From Candidatus Faecalibacterium intestinigallinarum (lineage in GTDB: Bacteria; Bacillota; Clostridia; Oscillospirales; Ruminococcaceae), in the NCBI GenBank assembly GCA_019113345.1, contig DXHQ01000071.1:1-44553 (forward strand): a DNA stretch of 44,553 nucleotides. The letters run 5' to 3'. Shown piece by piece: positions 17,933 to 25,467 of this stretch. The translations under genes and the position numbers were made by a program. Position 1 is the stretch's first letter, and each line of letters begins with the position of its first letter. The notes under the pieces were generated by a model, which saw only the letters and a list, made by a program, of their open reading frames with translations, was not told the origin of the DNA and made no database searches.

Positions 17933-19597
17933 ATGACCTGGAAGAAAAAGAAAGGCGAGACCGCCGGCCAGGAACCGCAGGCAGCCTCCGGCGCAGCAGC
18001 CGCCGAGGGCCTGTCCAAGTATAAAAAACATCTCAAGTGGGCTGTCCCGCTTGTTGTCGTGGTGGTGATCGCCGCGGCCATCGCCATCCGTCAGGCGGGC
18101 CAGGCCCAGACGGTGGAGGTGGCCCCCGAATATGCCCAGACCTCGGTCACCCGGCGGACCATCGCCCAGACCCTGAGCACCACCGGCACCCTGAACGCGG
18201 CCAACAGCTACACCGTCAAGACGCTGGTGCAGGGCGAGATCCTTTCCTCCGATTTTGAGGAAGGGGATGAAGTCGCTGCCGGCCAGCAGCTGTACCAGAT
18301 CGAGAACAGCGACGCTTCCACCAACGTGGAGCAGGCCCAAATCAGCCTGGACCAGGCCCAGCGCAACTACGACACCATCGCCGACTACCGCTACGTCCGT
18401 TCGCCGGTGGCGGGCACCGTCTACACCCTCAGCGTCAAGGTGGGGGACGAGGTCAGCTCGGGGCAGGAGATCGCCGTCGTGCAGGACGCCAGCCAGATGG
18501 TCCTGCAGCTGACCTTCCCCTCGGCCGACGCGGCCCATTTTGCGGTGGGGCAGAGCGCCCAGATCACCCTGGACGGCACCTTTGAGGTGCTCAGCGGCAC
18601 CATCACCGAGGTGTCGGGCAGCGACGTGCTCAGCTCGGGCAACGTGCTGGTCCGCAATGTGACCATCACCACCCCCAACGCCGGCACCCTGAACACCACC
18701 CAGTCGGCCACCGCCACCGTCAACGGCATCAGCTCGACCAACAGCGCCACCTTCAATTATAAGGAGCAGCGCACCCTGACCGCCTCCACCGCCGGCACGG
18801 TGGCATCCATCTACGTCCCCGAGGGCGGCGCGGTGGCCGAGGACGGCATCGTCCTGGAACTGGCCGGCGACGACCTCGAAGAGACCATCCAGAACGCCTA
18901 CGAGAGCCTGCGCAGCCGCGAGATCTCGATGCGCAACGCCCAGGACACCCTCTCCAACTACACCATCACCGCCCCCATCGACGGTACCGTCATCCAGAAG
19001 AACGTGCAGGCCGGCGAGTCGGTCGAGAGCGGCAAGGAGATGTGCGTCATCTATGACATGAGCTATCTGGAAATGACCATCAACATCGACGAGCTGGACA
19101 TCAACCAGATCAGCGTCGGGCAGGACGTCGCAGTCACCGCCGACTCGGTGGACGGCACCTTCAACGGCAAGGTCACCCGTGTGTCGATGGTGGGCAAGAC
19201 CGAGGGCGGCACCACCACCTACCCGGTCACCGTCCAGGTGGAGGAGTACGGCGCCCTGCGCCCCGGCATGAACGTCAACGCCGAGATCGTGGTGGAGCAG
19301 GCTGCCGACGCCATCGCGGTGCCCAACGCCGCCATCGAGCGGGGCGACGTGGTCCTGGTGACCACCGCCTCCCCCAGCGCCCCCAACGCCCTGGCCGATA
19401 TGGTTGCCCCGGACGGCTACGTCTACGTCCAGGTGGAGACCGGTGTCAGCGACGAGAACTACACCGAGATCACCAGCGGCCTGCAGGAGGGGGATATCGT
19501 CGGCTATGTCTCGATGGACACCTTCAGCTATGACGATTACGGCAGCGATATGATGGTGCTGGGCATGATCGCACCCGTTCTGGGAGGAACGCAATGA
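17933..19597 (+). CDS. MacA-like periplasmic adaptor/membrane-fusion protein
   Basis: HlyD/MacA-type adaptors link an ABC exporter to extracytoplasmic substrates; in Gram-positives they work with MacB-like permeases. The 554-residue product has a cytoplasmic basic N-terminus, one membrane helix (WAVPLVVVVVIAAAIAIR, about residues 36-55), a biotinyl-lipoyl half (TVKTLVQGEILS, with YVRSPVAGTVYTLSVKVGDE), a beta-barrel, and then a second lipoyl-like pair (TLTASTAGTVASIYVPEGG, NYTITAPIDGTVIQKNVQAG) before the membrane-proximal domain. The two lipoyl-type units make it longer than E. coli MacA (371). ATG 17933 follows AGGAGG. Its TGA overlaps the ATPase start by four bases. Confidence 0.92.
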   Translation: MTWKKKKGETAGQEPQAASGAAAAEGLSKYKKHLKWAVPLVVVVVIAAAIAIRQAGQAQTVEVAPEYAQTSVTRRTIAQTLSTTGTLNAANSYTVKTLVQGEILSSDFEEGDEVAAGQQLYQIENSDASTNVEQAQISLDQAQRNYDTIADYRYVRSPVAGTVYTLSVKVGDEVSSGQEIAVVQDASQMVLQLTFPSADAAHFAVGQSAQITLDGTFEVLSGTITEVSGSDVLSSGNVLVRNVTITTPNAGTLNTTQSATATVNGISSTNSATFNYKEQRTLTASTAGTVASIYVPEGGAVAEDGIVLELAGDDLEETIQNAYESLRSREISMRNAQDTLSNYTITAPIDGTVIQKNVQAGESVESGKEMCVIYDMSYLEMTINIDELDINQISVGQDVAVTADSVDGTFNGKVTRVSMVGKTEGGTTTYPVTVQVEEYGALRPGMNVNAEIVVEQAADAIAVPNAAIERGDVVLVTTASPSAPNALADMVAPDGYVYVQVETGVSDENYTEITSGLQEGDIVGYVSMDTFSYDDYGSDMMVLGMIAPVLGGTQ

Positions 19598-20367
19598 GCG
19601 CATTGATCGAATTCAACGAGGTGTGCAAGTTCTATCACATGGGCGACACCGTCGTCAAGGCGCTGGACCATGTCACCATGCGGATCGAAGCCGGCGAGTT
19701 CGTGGCCATCGTGGGCCAGTCGGGCTCGGGCAAGTCCACCTGCATGAACATCATCGGCTGCCTGGACGTGCCCACCGCCGGCACCTATAAGCTGAAAGGC
19801 CGGGATGTGGGCAAGATGCGCCGCAACGAGCTTGCCGCCGTCCGCAACGAGATGCTGGGCTTTGTGTTCCAGCAGTACAACCTTCTGCCCAAACTGAACC
19901 TGATGGGCAACGTGGAGGTGCCCCTGATCTACGCGCGGGTGCCCCGCAGCCAGCGCCGGGCCCGCGCCAAGGCGGTGCTGGAACAGGTGGGCCTGGGCGA
20001 CAAGCTGCGCAGCAAGCCCAACCAGCTGTCGGGCGGCCAGCAGCAGCGCGTCTCCATCGCCCGGGCGCTGGTCCGCAATCCGCCGCTGATCCTGGCCGAC
20101 GAGCCGACCGGCGCCCTCGACACCCACACCGGGCGGGAGGTGCTGGCCATGCTGCAGGAGCTGAACCGCCAGGGGCACACCGTCATCCTCATCACCCACG
20201 ACAACACCATCGCCATGCAGGCCCCCCGGATCATCCGGCTGGAGGACGGGCGGATCGTCTACGACGGCGACGCCCGCTCCCGCGAGGCCTTTGTGGCCAG
20301 CCCCCTGTTTGAGGCTCAGATGGAAGAGATGCAGAAAATGCGTGCACAGGAAGGAGGCGCAGGCTGA
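19594..20367 (+). CDS. MacB-like ABC transporter ATP-binding protein
   Basis: This ATPase drives the adjacent FtsX-type permease. The 257-residue product has Walker A (GQSGSGKST), the Q-loop FQQYNLLPKLN, the signature LSGGQQQRVSIARAL, Walker B LILADEPTGALD and the H-loop ITHDN, all in the MacB/LolD subgroup pattern. The last 30 residues extend beyond the usual end and are Met/Gln/Glu-rich. Its start overlaps the adaptor stop (ATGA) and its own stop overlaps the permease start by one base (TGATG), so all three are made together. MacAB-type systems export antibiotics, peptides or lipoproteins, or perform mechanotransmission; the substrate here is unknown. Confidence 0.96.
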   Translation: MSALIEFNEVCKFYHMGDTVVKALDHVTMRIEAGEFVAIVGQSGSGKSTCMNIIGCLDVPTAGTYKLKGRDVGKMRRNELAAVRNEMLGFVFQQYNLLPKLNLMGNVEVPLIYARVPRSQRRARAKAVLEQVGLGDKLRSKPNQLSGGQQQRVSIARALVRNPPLILADEPTGALDTHTGREVLAMLQELNRQGHTVILITHDNTIAMQAPRIIRLEDGRIVYDGDARSREAFVASPLFEAQMEEMQKMRAQEGGAG

Positions 20368-21575
20368 TGCTTCTGCTGGATACCTTCGTCCTTGCGCTGA
20401 AAAACATCTGGAGCAACAAGATGCGCACCATCCTGACCATGCTGGGCATCATCATCGGCGTTACGGCGGTCATCGTCATCGTCGGTCTGGGCAACGGCAT
20501 GACCGAATCGGTGCGGCAGAGCTTTTCGGCCATGGGCATCAACAGCATGTCGGTGTCCATCTGGGGCCGCAATTCCTCCCGCAACGCCTCGGTGGACTAT
20601 ATGTACGGGGTGGTGGAGGATAACCCGCACTATCTGCGCTCCATCTCGCCCTATCTGCAGCTGACCGGCGGGACCGTCAAGGAAGGCCGCGAGACCTACC
20701 GCTATACCGGCGTCTACGGCGTCAACGAGGACTATACCGATATGGCCAACTACACCATCGCCGACGGGCGCGGGCTGCAGTACATGGACGTCAAGGAGAA
20801 CCGCTACGTCTGCGTCATCGGCGATTACCTGGCCCGGGAGGCTTTCAACGGCAACGCCGTCGGCGAGGACATCAAGGTGGGGCCCTACCGCTTCAAGATC
20901 GTCGGGGTGCTTGCCGCCAAGGGCAGCGACCCCGAGCTGCAGGAGGGCGGCGAGGACGACCGCATCTACATCCCCTACACGGTGGCCATGAAGATCAACA
21001 AGACCAACGTGGTAGACAGCTACACCGTCATCATGGCGGATGAGAACGTCGCCAACCAGGCCAAGGCCACCATCGAGGAGGCCCTCTTCGCAATTTATCA
21101 GGACGAAGATACGTATTATGTGTACAGCATGAGCGAGCTGCTGGAGCAGATGAACCAGACCATCAGCATGGTGGTCATGGTCCTGACCCTGATCGCCGGC
21201 ATCAGCCTGCTGGTGGGCGGCATCGGCATCATGAACATCATGCTGGTGTCGGTCAGCGAGCGCACCCGGGAGATCGGCATCCGCAAGGCCATGGGCGCGC
21301 GGGAGAGGACCATCCTCTTCCAGTTCGTGGTCGAGGCGGGCACCACCTCGGCCCTGGGCGGCGTGCTGGGCATCCTGCTGGGCTACGGCCTGTCGGCGGC
21401 GGCGACCGCGATGGTCCCGATGATCATGCCGGGCGAGTCGGTGGCCATTTCCCCGGGCACCAATGCGGTGCTGGTCTCCTTTGGCATCTCGGTGGGCATC
21501 GGCGTGGTCTTCGGCTACCTGCCTGCCCGGCGGGCCGCCCGCCTCAACCCCATCGAGGCGCTGCGCTACGAGTAA
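20367..21575 (+). CDS. MacB-like ABC transporter permease (FtsX domain)
   Basis: The 402-residue permease has the MacB topology: an N-terminal membrane helix (MRTILTMLGIIIGVTAVIVI), a large extracytoplasmic MacB core domain (about residues 45-270), then three C-terminal helices with the FtsX signature around ISLLVGGIGIMNIMLVSVSE, RTREIGIRKAMGAR and the final PARRAARLNPIEALRYE. It is complete and of normal length. It works with the upstream ATPase and adaptor in one operon. An SLH-domain protein begins 49 bases downstream with its own ribosome site; no terminator lies between, so the surface protein may be part of the same transcript. Confidence 0.96.
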   Translation: MLLLDTFVLALKNIWSNKMRTILTMLGIIIGVTAVIVIVGLGNGMTESVRQSFSAMGINSMSVSIWGRNSSRNASVDYMYGVVEDNPHYLRSISPYLQLTGGTVKEGRETYRYTGVYGVNEDYTDMANYTIADGRGLQYMDVKENRYVCVIGDYLAREAFNGNAVGEDIKVGPYRFKIVGVLAAKGSDPELQEGGEDDRIYIPYTVAMKINKTNVVDSYTVIMADENVANQAKATIEEALFAIYQDEDTYYVYSMSELLEQMNQTISMVVMVLTLIAGISLLVGGIGIMNIMLVSVSERTREIGIRKAMGARERTILFQFVVEAGTTSALGGVLGILLGYGLSAAATAMVPMIMPGESVAISPGTNAVLVSFGISVGIGVVFGYLPARRAARLNPIEALRYE

Positions 21576-21623
21576 CGCCCCGAGCTGCCCCATGCTGAAA
21601 GAACTATGAGGAGAAAAGCGAAC

Positions 21624-23669
21624 ATGAAAAAACGATTTTTGTCTCTCCTGCTGGCGGTCTGCATCCTGCTTCCCATCTTCGCCGTGCCGGCGGCGGCGGT
21701 CAATGCCAACACCGCCATCCAGACCGCCCGCACCATGGGGGTGCTGGACGCTGCGACCGCCCAGTCCCCCGAGGCGCTGGCCGCCCCGGTCACCCGCGGC
21801 GAGTTTGCCCGGATGCTGACCATGGTCTCCTCCTACCGGGAGACGGTCAATGAGCAGATCCTGGTGGGCAGCCTGTTCACCGACGTGAACAGCTCGACCG
21901 CCAACGCCCCCTATATCCGCATCGCCGTCCAGCAGAACTGGCTGACCGGCTACACCGACGGCACCTTCCGCCCCGAGGACCCCGTCACCCTCGAGGCCGC
22001 CTGCGCCTCGGCGCTGCGGCTGCTGGGCTTTGCCCCCTCCGACCTGACCGGCGCCTTCCCGGCCGCACAGCTGAACAAGGCCACCGAGCTGGGCCTGCGG
22101 GCGGGTCTTGCCCGCAGCCAGGGCGAGACGATGACCCGCAGCGACTGCGCGGTCCTGCTCTACAACACCCTGATCGCCACCACCAAGAACGGCTCGACCT
22201 ACGGCAACACCATCGGGCTGTCCGTTTCGGACGGGCAGGTGGACACCTCCACCATCCTGGCCAGCAGCCTCAAGGGCCCCTTCATCGCCGGGGCCAGCGA
22301 GATGCTGCCCATCAGCCCCACCACCGTCTACCGCAACGATGAGGTAACCGATTCGCTGGAGCTGAACGTCAACGACGTCTACTACTACAGCGAGAGCCTG
22401 AACGCGGTCTGGATCTACACCACCAAGGCTTCGGGCCGGATCACTTCGGTCTCGCCCAACGCGGCGGCCCCCACCAGCGTGACGGTGGCCGGCGTGACCT
22501 ATCAGATCGGCAGCACCGACGTGGCCTACCGCATCTCCTCCCTGTCGGGCGGCGGCGTGGGCCAGGTGGTCACCCTGCTGCTGGGCATGGAAGATGTCGC
22601 CGTGGGGATCCTCACCGGCGAGGAGGTGGACCTAAGCTACTACGGCGTAGTGCAGGCTTCCAGCCGGTCCCTGACCCTTGACAACAACGACACCGCCGAT
22701 GTCATGCAGACGGTGCGGGTGCTGTGCACCGACGGCACCGTCCGCAGCATCCGGGTGGACAAGAACCTGAACATCCCCACCGGGTGGCTGGTCTCCATCA
22801 CCTCCACCCCGGAGGGGGAGAAATTACAATCCATCAGCAAAAAATCGGTCAGCGGCCTGTTTGACGCCGCCAACCGCACCCTTGGGGCGTACAAGCTGGC
22901 CAACGACGTCGAGATCCTGGACACCCTGCCCGACGGCAGCGCCGGGACGGTCCGGCTGGACCGGCTGGATGGGGTGACCCTCTCGGGCTCGGACGTCCGG
23001 TACTACTCCCTCAACGACCGGGGCGAGATCGACCGCCTGGTGCTGGACGACGTCACCGGTGACATCTGGACCTATGGCTGCCTGATGTCCTGGACCACCA
23101 ACAACAAGAGCTCCACCCTGGACGAGCTGACCAGCCTGCAGCCCAGCGACGTGCTGATGCAGATGGCCTCGGGCCTGCTGACCGGCTCCCTCCTGAGCGA
23201 TATCTGGGGCGAGCTGACCGGCAGCACCGGCCGGTGGACCAGCATCGCCCTCGGCCTGCTAGCCAACAACACCAGCGGCCTGATGAGCAACATCCTGAGC
23301 ACCATTGCCGGCGGCGCCAGCTACACCTACATGAACGGCACCTCGTCCACCACCGACACCACCAATGTCCTCTACCCGGTGCTGGCCGGCGGCATTGGCG
23401 TCCGGCACGAAGTGACCGGCGCGGTGCGCGGGATGGTGCAGCTGCAGCCCATCCTGATCGAGAGCCTGGGCCCCGCCTCGGTGACCACCGCCGGCGGCGC
23501 CCGCTACGAGACGGCCGACGATATGCAGGTCTATCTGTGGCACATGGGGGTGTATTATCCCACCCTGCTGCCCACCATCAACGCCGAGGACTACTTCCTG
23601 ATCGGCTGGGTGGACTCCTGCACCGCGGGCCATCAGGTCCGGGTCCTGACCGCCCTGCGCAAGAACTGA
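21624..23669 (+). CDS. Secreted SLH-domain surface protein
   Basis: The 681-residue protein has a signal peptide (KKRFLSLLLAVCILLPIFA, cut near AAA) and S-layer-homology-like repeats in about residues 35-160 (VTRGEFARML, IRIAVQQNWLTGYTDGTFRP, and a degenerate third, AAQLNKATELGLRAGL). SLH domains attach proteins to cell-wall polysaccharides. The remaining 500 residues are Ser/Thr/Asp/Gly-rich beta-type sequence that I cannot assign; there is no catalytic motif. ATG 21624 was preferred over ATG 21606 because GAGGAG precedes it and the signal peptide then starts with Lys. It follows the macAB genes and sits 2 bases before comF, so surface anchoring of an exported assembly partner is possible. 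Confidence 0.9.
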   Translation: MKKRFLSLLLAVCILLPIFAVPAAAVNANTAIQTARTMGVLDAATAQSPEALAAPVTRGEFARMLTMVSSYRETVNEQILVGSLFTDVNSSTANAPYIRIAVQQNWLTGYTDGTFRPEDPVTLEAACASALRLLGFAPSDLTGAFPAAQLNKATELGLRAGLARSQGETMTRSDCAVLLYNTLIATTKNGSTYGNTIGLSVSDGQVDTSTILASSLKGPFIAGASEMLPISPTTVYRNDEVTDSLELNVNDVYYYSESLNAVWIYTTKASGRITSVSPNAAAPTSVTVAGVTYQIGSTDVAYRISSLSGGGVGQVVTLLLGMEDVAVGILTGEEVDLSYYGVVQASSRSLTLDNNDTADVMQTVRVLCTDGTVRSIRVDKNLNIPTGWLVSITSTPEGEKLQSISKKSVSGLFDAANRTLGAYKLANDVEILDTLPDGSAGTVRLDRLDGVTLSGSDVRYYSLNDRGEIDRLVLDDVTGDIWTYGCLMSWTTNNKSSTLDELTSLQPSDVLMQMASGLLTGSLLSDIWGELTGSTGRWTSIALGLLANNTSGLMSNILSTIAGGASYTYMNGTSSTTDTTNVLYPVLAGGIGVRHEVTGAVRGMVQLQPILIESLGPASVTTAGGARYETADDMQVYLWHMGVYYPTLLPTINAEDYFLIGWVDSCTAGHQVRVLTALRKN

Positions 23670-23671
23670 CG

Positions 23672-24487
23672 GTGTGGGCGGGTCTGGGCCGGTACACACC
23701 CGGCGCGATTCTGTTCCGGCAGGCCTGCCAGCTGATTCTGCCCCGGCGCTGCCCGCTCTGCGGGCGGGTGCTGGGCAGCGTCCCTGCCTGCCCCGACTGC
23801 GCCCTTGAATTGAAGATTCGGGCCCGCTGGCAAAGCGAAGGCCCCTGCGCGCCGCCGCCCGCTTTGGGCGGCGGCATCGTGGCGTGGGCGGCTGTGCCCT
23901 TCTGGTACGCCGGCGGCATCCGCGACGCGCTGCTGCGGGCCAAGTACCGCGAACAGCCCTGGACGGCGGTCCAACTGGGCTGCATTCTGGCCAGGCAGCT
24001 GTTCGGGGCGCAGATACGGGTGCGGGCCGGCGTGGAAGTGCCCACGCCCCTGGCCGTCCCGCCGGTCGACTGCGACCTGCTCGTCCCGGTGCCCTCGTCG
24101 GGGCGGGGGAGGAGCTACAACGTTCCGGCCCTGATGGGCCTGCCCCTGGCCCATGCCCTCGGCATCCCGCTGGAAGAGCGCGCCCTGCTGCGCACCCGGC
24201 AGGGGACGCCGCAGGCCGGCCTCTCGCGGGAGGAACGGCTCATCCACACCGCAGGGCTGTTCCGGGCGGAGGCCCGCTATGCGGCCGGACGCCGGGTCCT
24301 GCTGCTGGACGACGTCCTCACGACCGGCGCCACCACGGCGGCCTGCGCGCAGGCCCTGACCGCCGCCGGGGCCGAGTCGGTGGCGGTGATCGGCTTTGCC
24401 ACCTCCCGGCAGAACCGCACCCTGCCGGCAAAGCCGGGCATCCCCTTCGACCTCGACGCCGAACCGGATGAACCGGAGGATTTTTGA
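23672..24487 (+). CDS. comF: ComF family phosphoribosyltransferase-like protein
   Basis: ComF is needed for DNA uptake in naturally competent bacteria, probably as a helper of the ComFA helicase; it is also conserved in non-competent species. The 271-residue product has an N-terminal zinc-ribbon (CPLCG, then CPDC), an internal helix FWYAGGIRDALLRAKYRE, the PRTase entry segment DLLVPVPSS, GRGRSYN, RTRQGTPQAGL and the PRPP-binding loop VLLLDDVLTTGAT. The start is GTG 23672, two bases after the SLH stop, with no strong ribosome site, so it probably relies on translational coupling. No other competence genes are present. Confidence 0.93.
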   Translation: MWAGLGRYTPGAILFRQACQLILPRRCPLCGRVLGSVPACPDCALELKIRARWQSEGPCAPPPALGGGIVAWAAVPFWYAGGIRDALLRAKYREQPWTAVQLGCILARQLFGAQIRVRAGVEVPTPLAVPPVDCDLLVPVPSSGRGRSYNVPALMGLPLAHALGIPLEERALLRTRQGTPQAGLSREERLIHTAGLFRAEARYAAGRRVLLLDDVLTTGATTAACAQALTAAGAESVAVIGFATSRQNRTLPAKPGIPFDLDAEPDEPEDF

Positions 24488-24504
24488 GAGAAAGGATATC
24501 CAAG

Positions 24505-24972
24505 ATGAACCCGAGAAAACAGAGGTTTTACATTGTGGCCGCCGGCGTGCTGGCCGTTATCGCGCTGCTCTGGTCCTTCATCGGCAGCCCGGTGGTGCTG
24601 TGGCACAACCATCAGCTCAAGAGCGCCCTGACCGGCCTGACCGACACGGCCATCACCCTCGAACAGGCGGTGCCCTTCAGCTGGGACGAGGTCTACTCCT
24701 TCCCGCCCTACACCTCTGTGGAGGAGATGCAGGAGGTGATCGGCGCCGAGAGCTACAACCTGACCGAATCGGCCGGGGAGGGGATGCTGAACCTGGTCTT
24801 TCTGGACGAGGGGGCGGTGACCGCCGCGGTCTGCGGCTATCCCGCTGAGCTGGGCTACGACGTCGTCCTGGCCGGCGCGGCCGACAGCACCCCCGGCAAG
24901 CTGACCTACGGGGAGGACGTATCCTTTGCGGTGGAGCGGGCGGACGGAGTGGTCCGGCTGACCGCCGCCTGA
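24505..24972 (+). CDS. Small membrane-anchored protein of unknown function
   Basis: The 155-residue product has a basic N-terminus (MNPRKQRF), one membrane helix (YIVAAGVLAVIALLWSFIG, about residues 9-27) and an acidic extracytoplasmic domain with FSWDEVYSFPPYTSVEEMQE, a pattern seen in small secreted proteins of clostridia. I recognise no named family. ATG 24505 has AAAGGA nine bases upstream; a TTG at 24484 overlapping the comF stop is a weaker alternative. It is 17 bases after comF. The consensus promoter of tRNA-Pro begins 16 bases after its stop codon. Confidence 0.75.
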   Translation: MNPRKQRFYIVAAGVLAVIALLWSFIGSPVVLWHNHQLKSALTGLTDTAITLEQAVPFSWDEVYSFPPYTSVEEMQEVIGAESYNLTESAGEGMLNLVFLDEGAVTAAVCGYPAELGYDVVLAGAADSTPGKLTYGEDVSFAVERADGVVRLTAA

Positions 24973-24988
24973 AAGCGCGAAAAAACTC

Positions 24989-25017
24989 TTGACAAAACCG
25001 GTCCGGTCCGGTATAAT
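24989..25017 (+). promoter_or_regulatory. Consensus promoter of tRNA-Pro(GGG)
   Basis: TTGACA (24989-24994), 17-base spacer, TATAAT (25012-25017); both hexamers are perfect. The spacer contains three GGTCC/CCGGT units. Confidence 0.88.
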
Positions 25018-25052
25018 GATAAAGCTGTGAGCCGCAAAGCCCGCAGCGATAT

Positions 25053-25130
25053 CCGGGTGTAGCGCAGTTTTGGTAGCGCGCTTGAATGGGGTTCAAGAGG
25101 CCGTGAGTTCGATTCTCGCCACTCGGACCA
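25053..25130 (+). tRNA. tRNA-Pro (anticodon GGG)
   Basis: A 78-base cloverleaf with acceptor stem CCGGGTG/CACTCGG, discriminator A and encoded CCA. The anticodon stem CTTGA/TCAAG closes the loop ATGGGGT, giving anticodon GGG. The T-loop TTCGATT is intact. It has a consensus promoter 35 bases upstream and a terminator directly after. Confidence 0.95.
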
Positions 25131-25132
25131 GA

Positions 25133-25163
25133 GACCGTCAGTGAAAACTGACGGTCTTTTTTT
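25133..25163 (+). terminator. Terminator of tRNA-Pro(GGG)
   Basis: GACCGTCAGT pairs with ACTGACGGTC (loop GAAA), then seven T residues. Confidence 0.95.
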
Positions 25164-25183
25164 AGCGTGTCTTGCGACACGCT
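25164..25183 (+). repeat. Perfect 8-bp hairpin leading into the three-hairpin element
   Basis: AGCGTGTC-TTGC-GACACGCT lies directly between the tRNA terminator and the dispersed element. The other element copy has only a short remnant (AAAGCCTTCTAG) in the corresponding place. Confidence 0.6.
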
Positions 25184-25362
25184 TTAGGGGGGGACCCATT
25201 TCTGCGCGCAGTCGCGCGGCAGAAATTCCTCCCCCCTAATATTCCCCCGGGGACAAAATTTCCCGCAGAACCATGCACTCGGCCCAAAGGGCCTCGCACA
25301 CTCTCTGCGGGAAATTTCCCTGTCGGGGTCCCGGCCGTACGCACATGTCGTCCGGCCGGGAC
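25184..25362 (+). repeat. Dispersed three-hairpin element, copy A
   Basis: Three stem-loops in order. H1: TTAGGGGGG (25184-25192) with CCCCCCTAA (25231-25239), enclosing ATTTCTGC/GCAGAAAT and a GCGC/GCGC tip. H2: a 14-bp stem (25256-25269 with 25304-25317), enclosing GCACTC, a GGCCC-AAA-GGGCC hairpin, and TCGCACACTC. H3: a 10-bp stem GTCCCGGCCG with its complement (25328-25337 with 25353-25362), with loop core ACGCACATGTCG, followed by TTTTT so it can terminate. The second copy, on the minus strand at 38589-38763, shares the layout and loops with compensatory stem changes. It fills most of the gap between the tRNA and the ClC gene. Confidence 0.85.
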
Positions 25363-25402
25363 TTTTTATGGTCTGGTTATCTGCCAAACGCTTCCGGCGG
25401 GC

Positions 25403-25431
25403 TTGCCCGGCGCGGGGGATTGTGGTAGACT
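25403..25431 (+). promoter_or_regulatory. Possible promoter of the ClC gene
   Basis: TTGCCC (25403-25408), 17-base spacer, TAGACT (25426-25431), 36 bases before the start codon. No fluoride (crcB-type) riboswitch sequence is recognisable in this leader. Confidence 0.5.
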
Positions 25432-25467
25432 CTGGGTGTAAAGAAATCGGAAAGGACTGTGGGAAAG

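Noticed and set aside
25370-25467. A fluoride riboswitch before the ClC gene
   Set aside because: I looked for the crcB-type conserved core (GGCGAUGG...GCCUAA-type pseudoknot) and did not find it in this leader.
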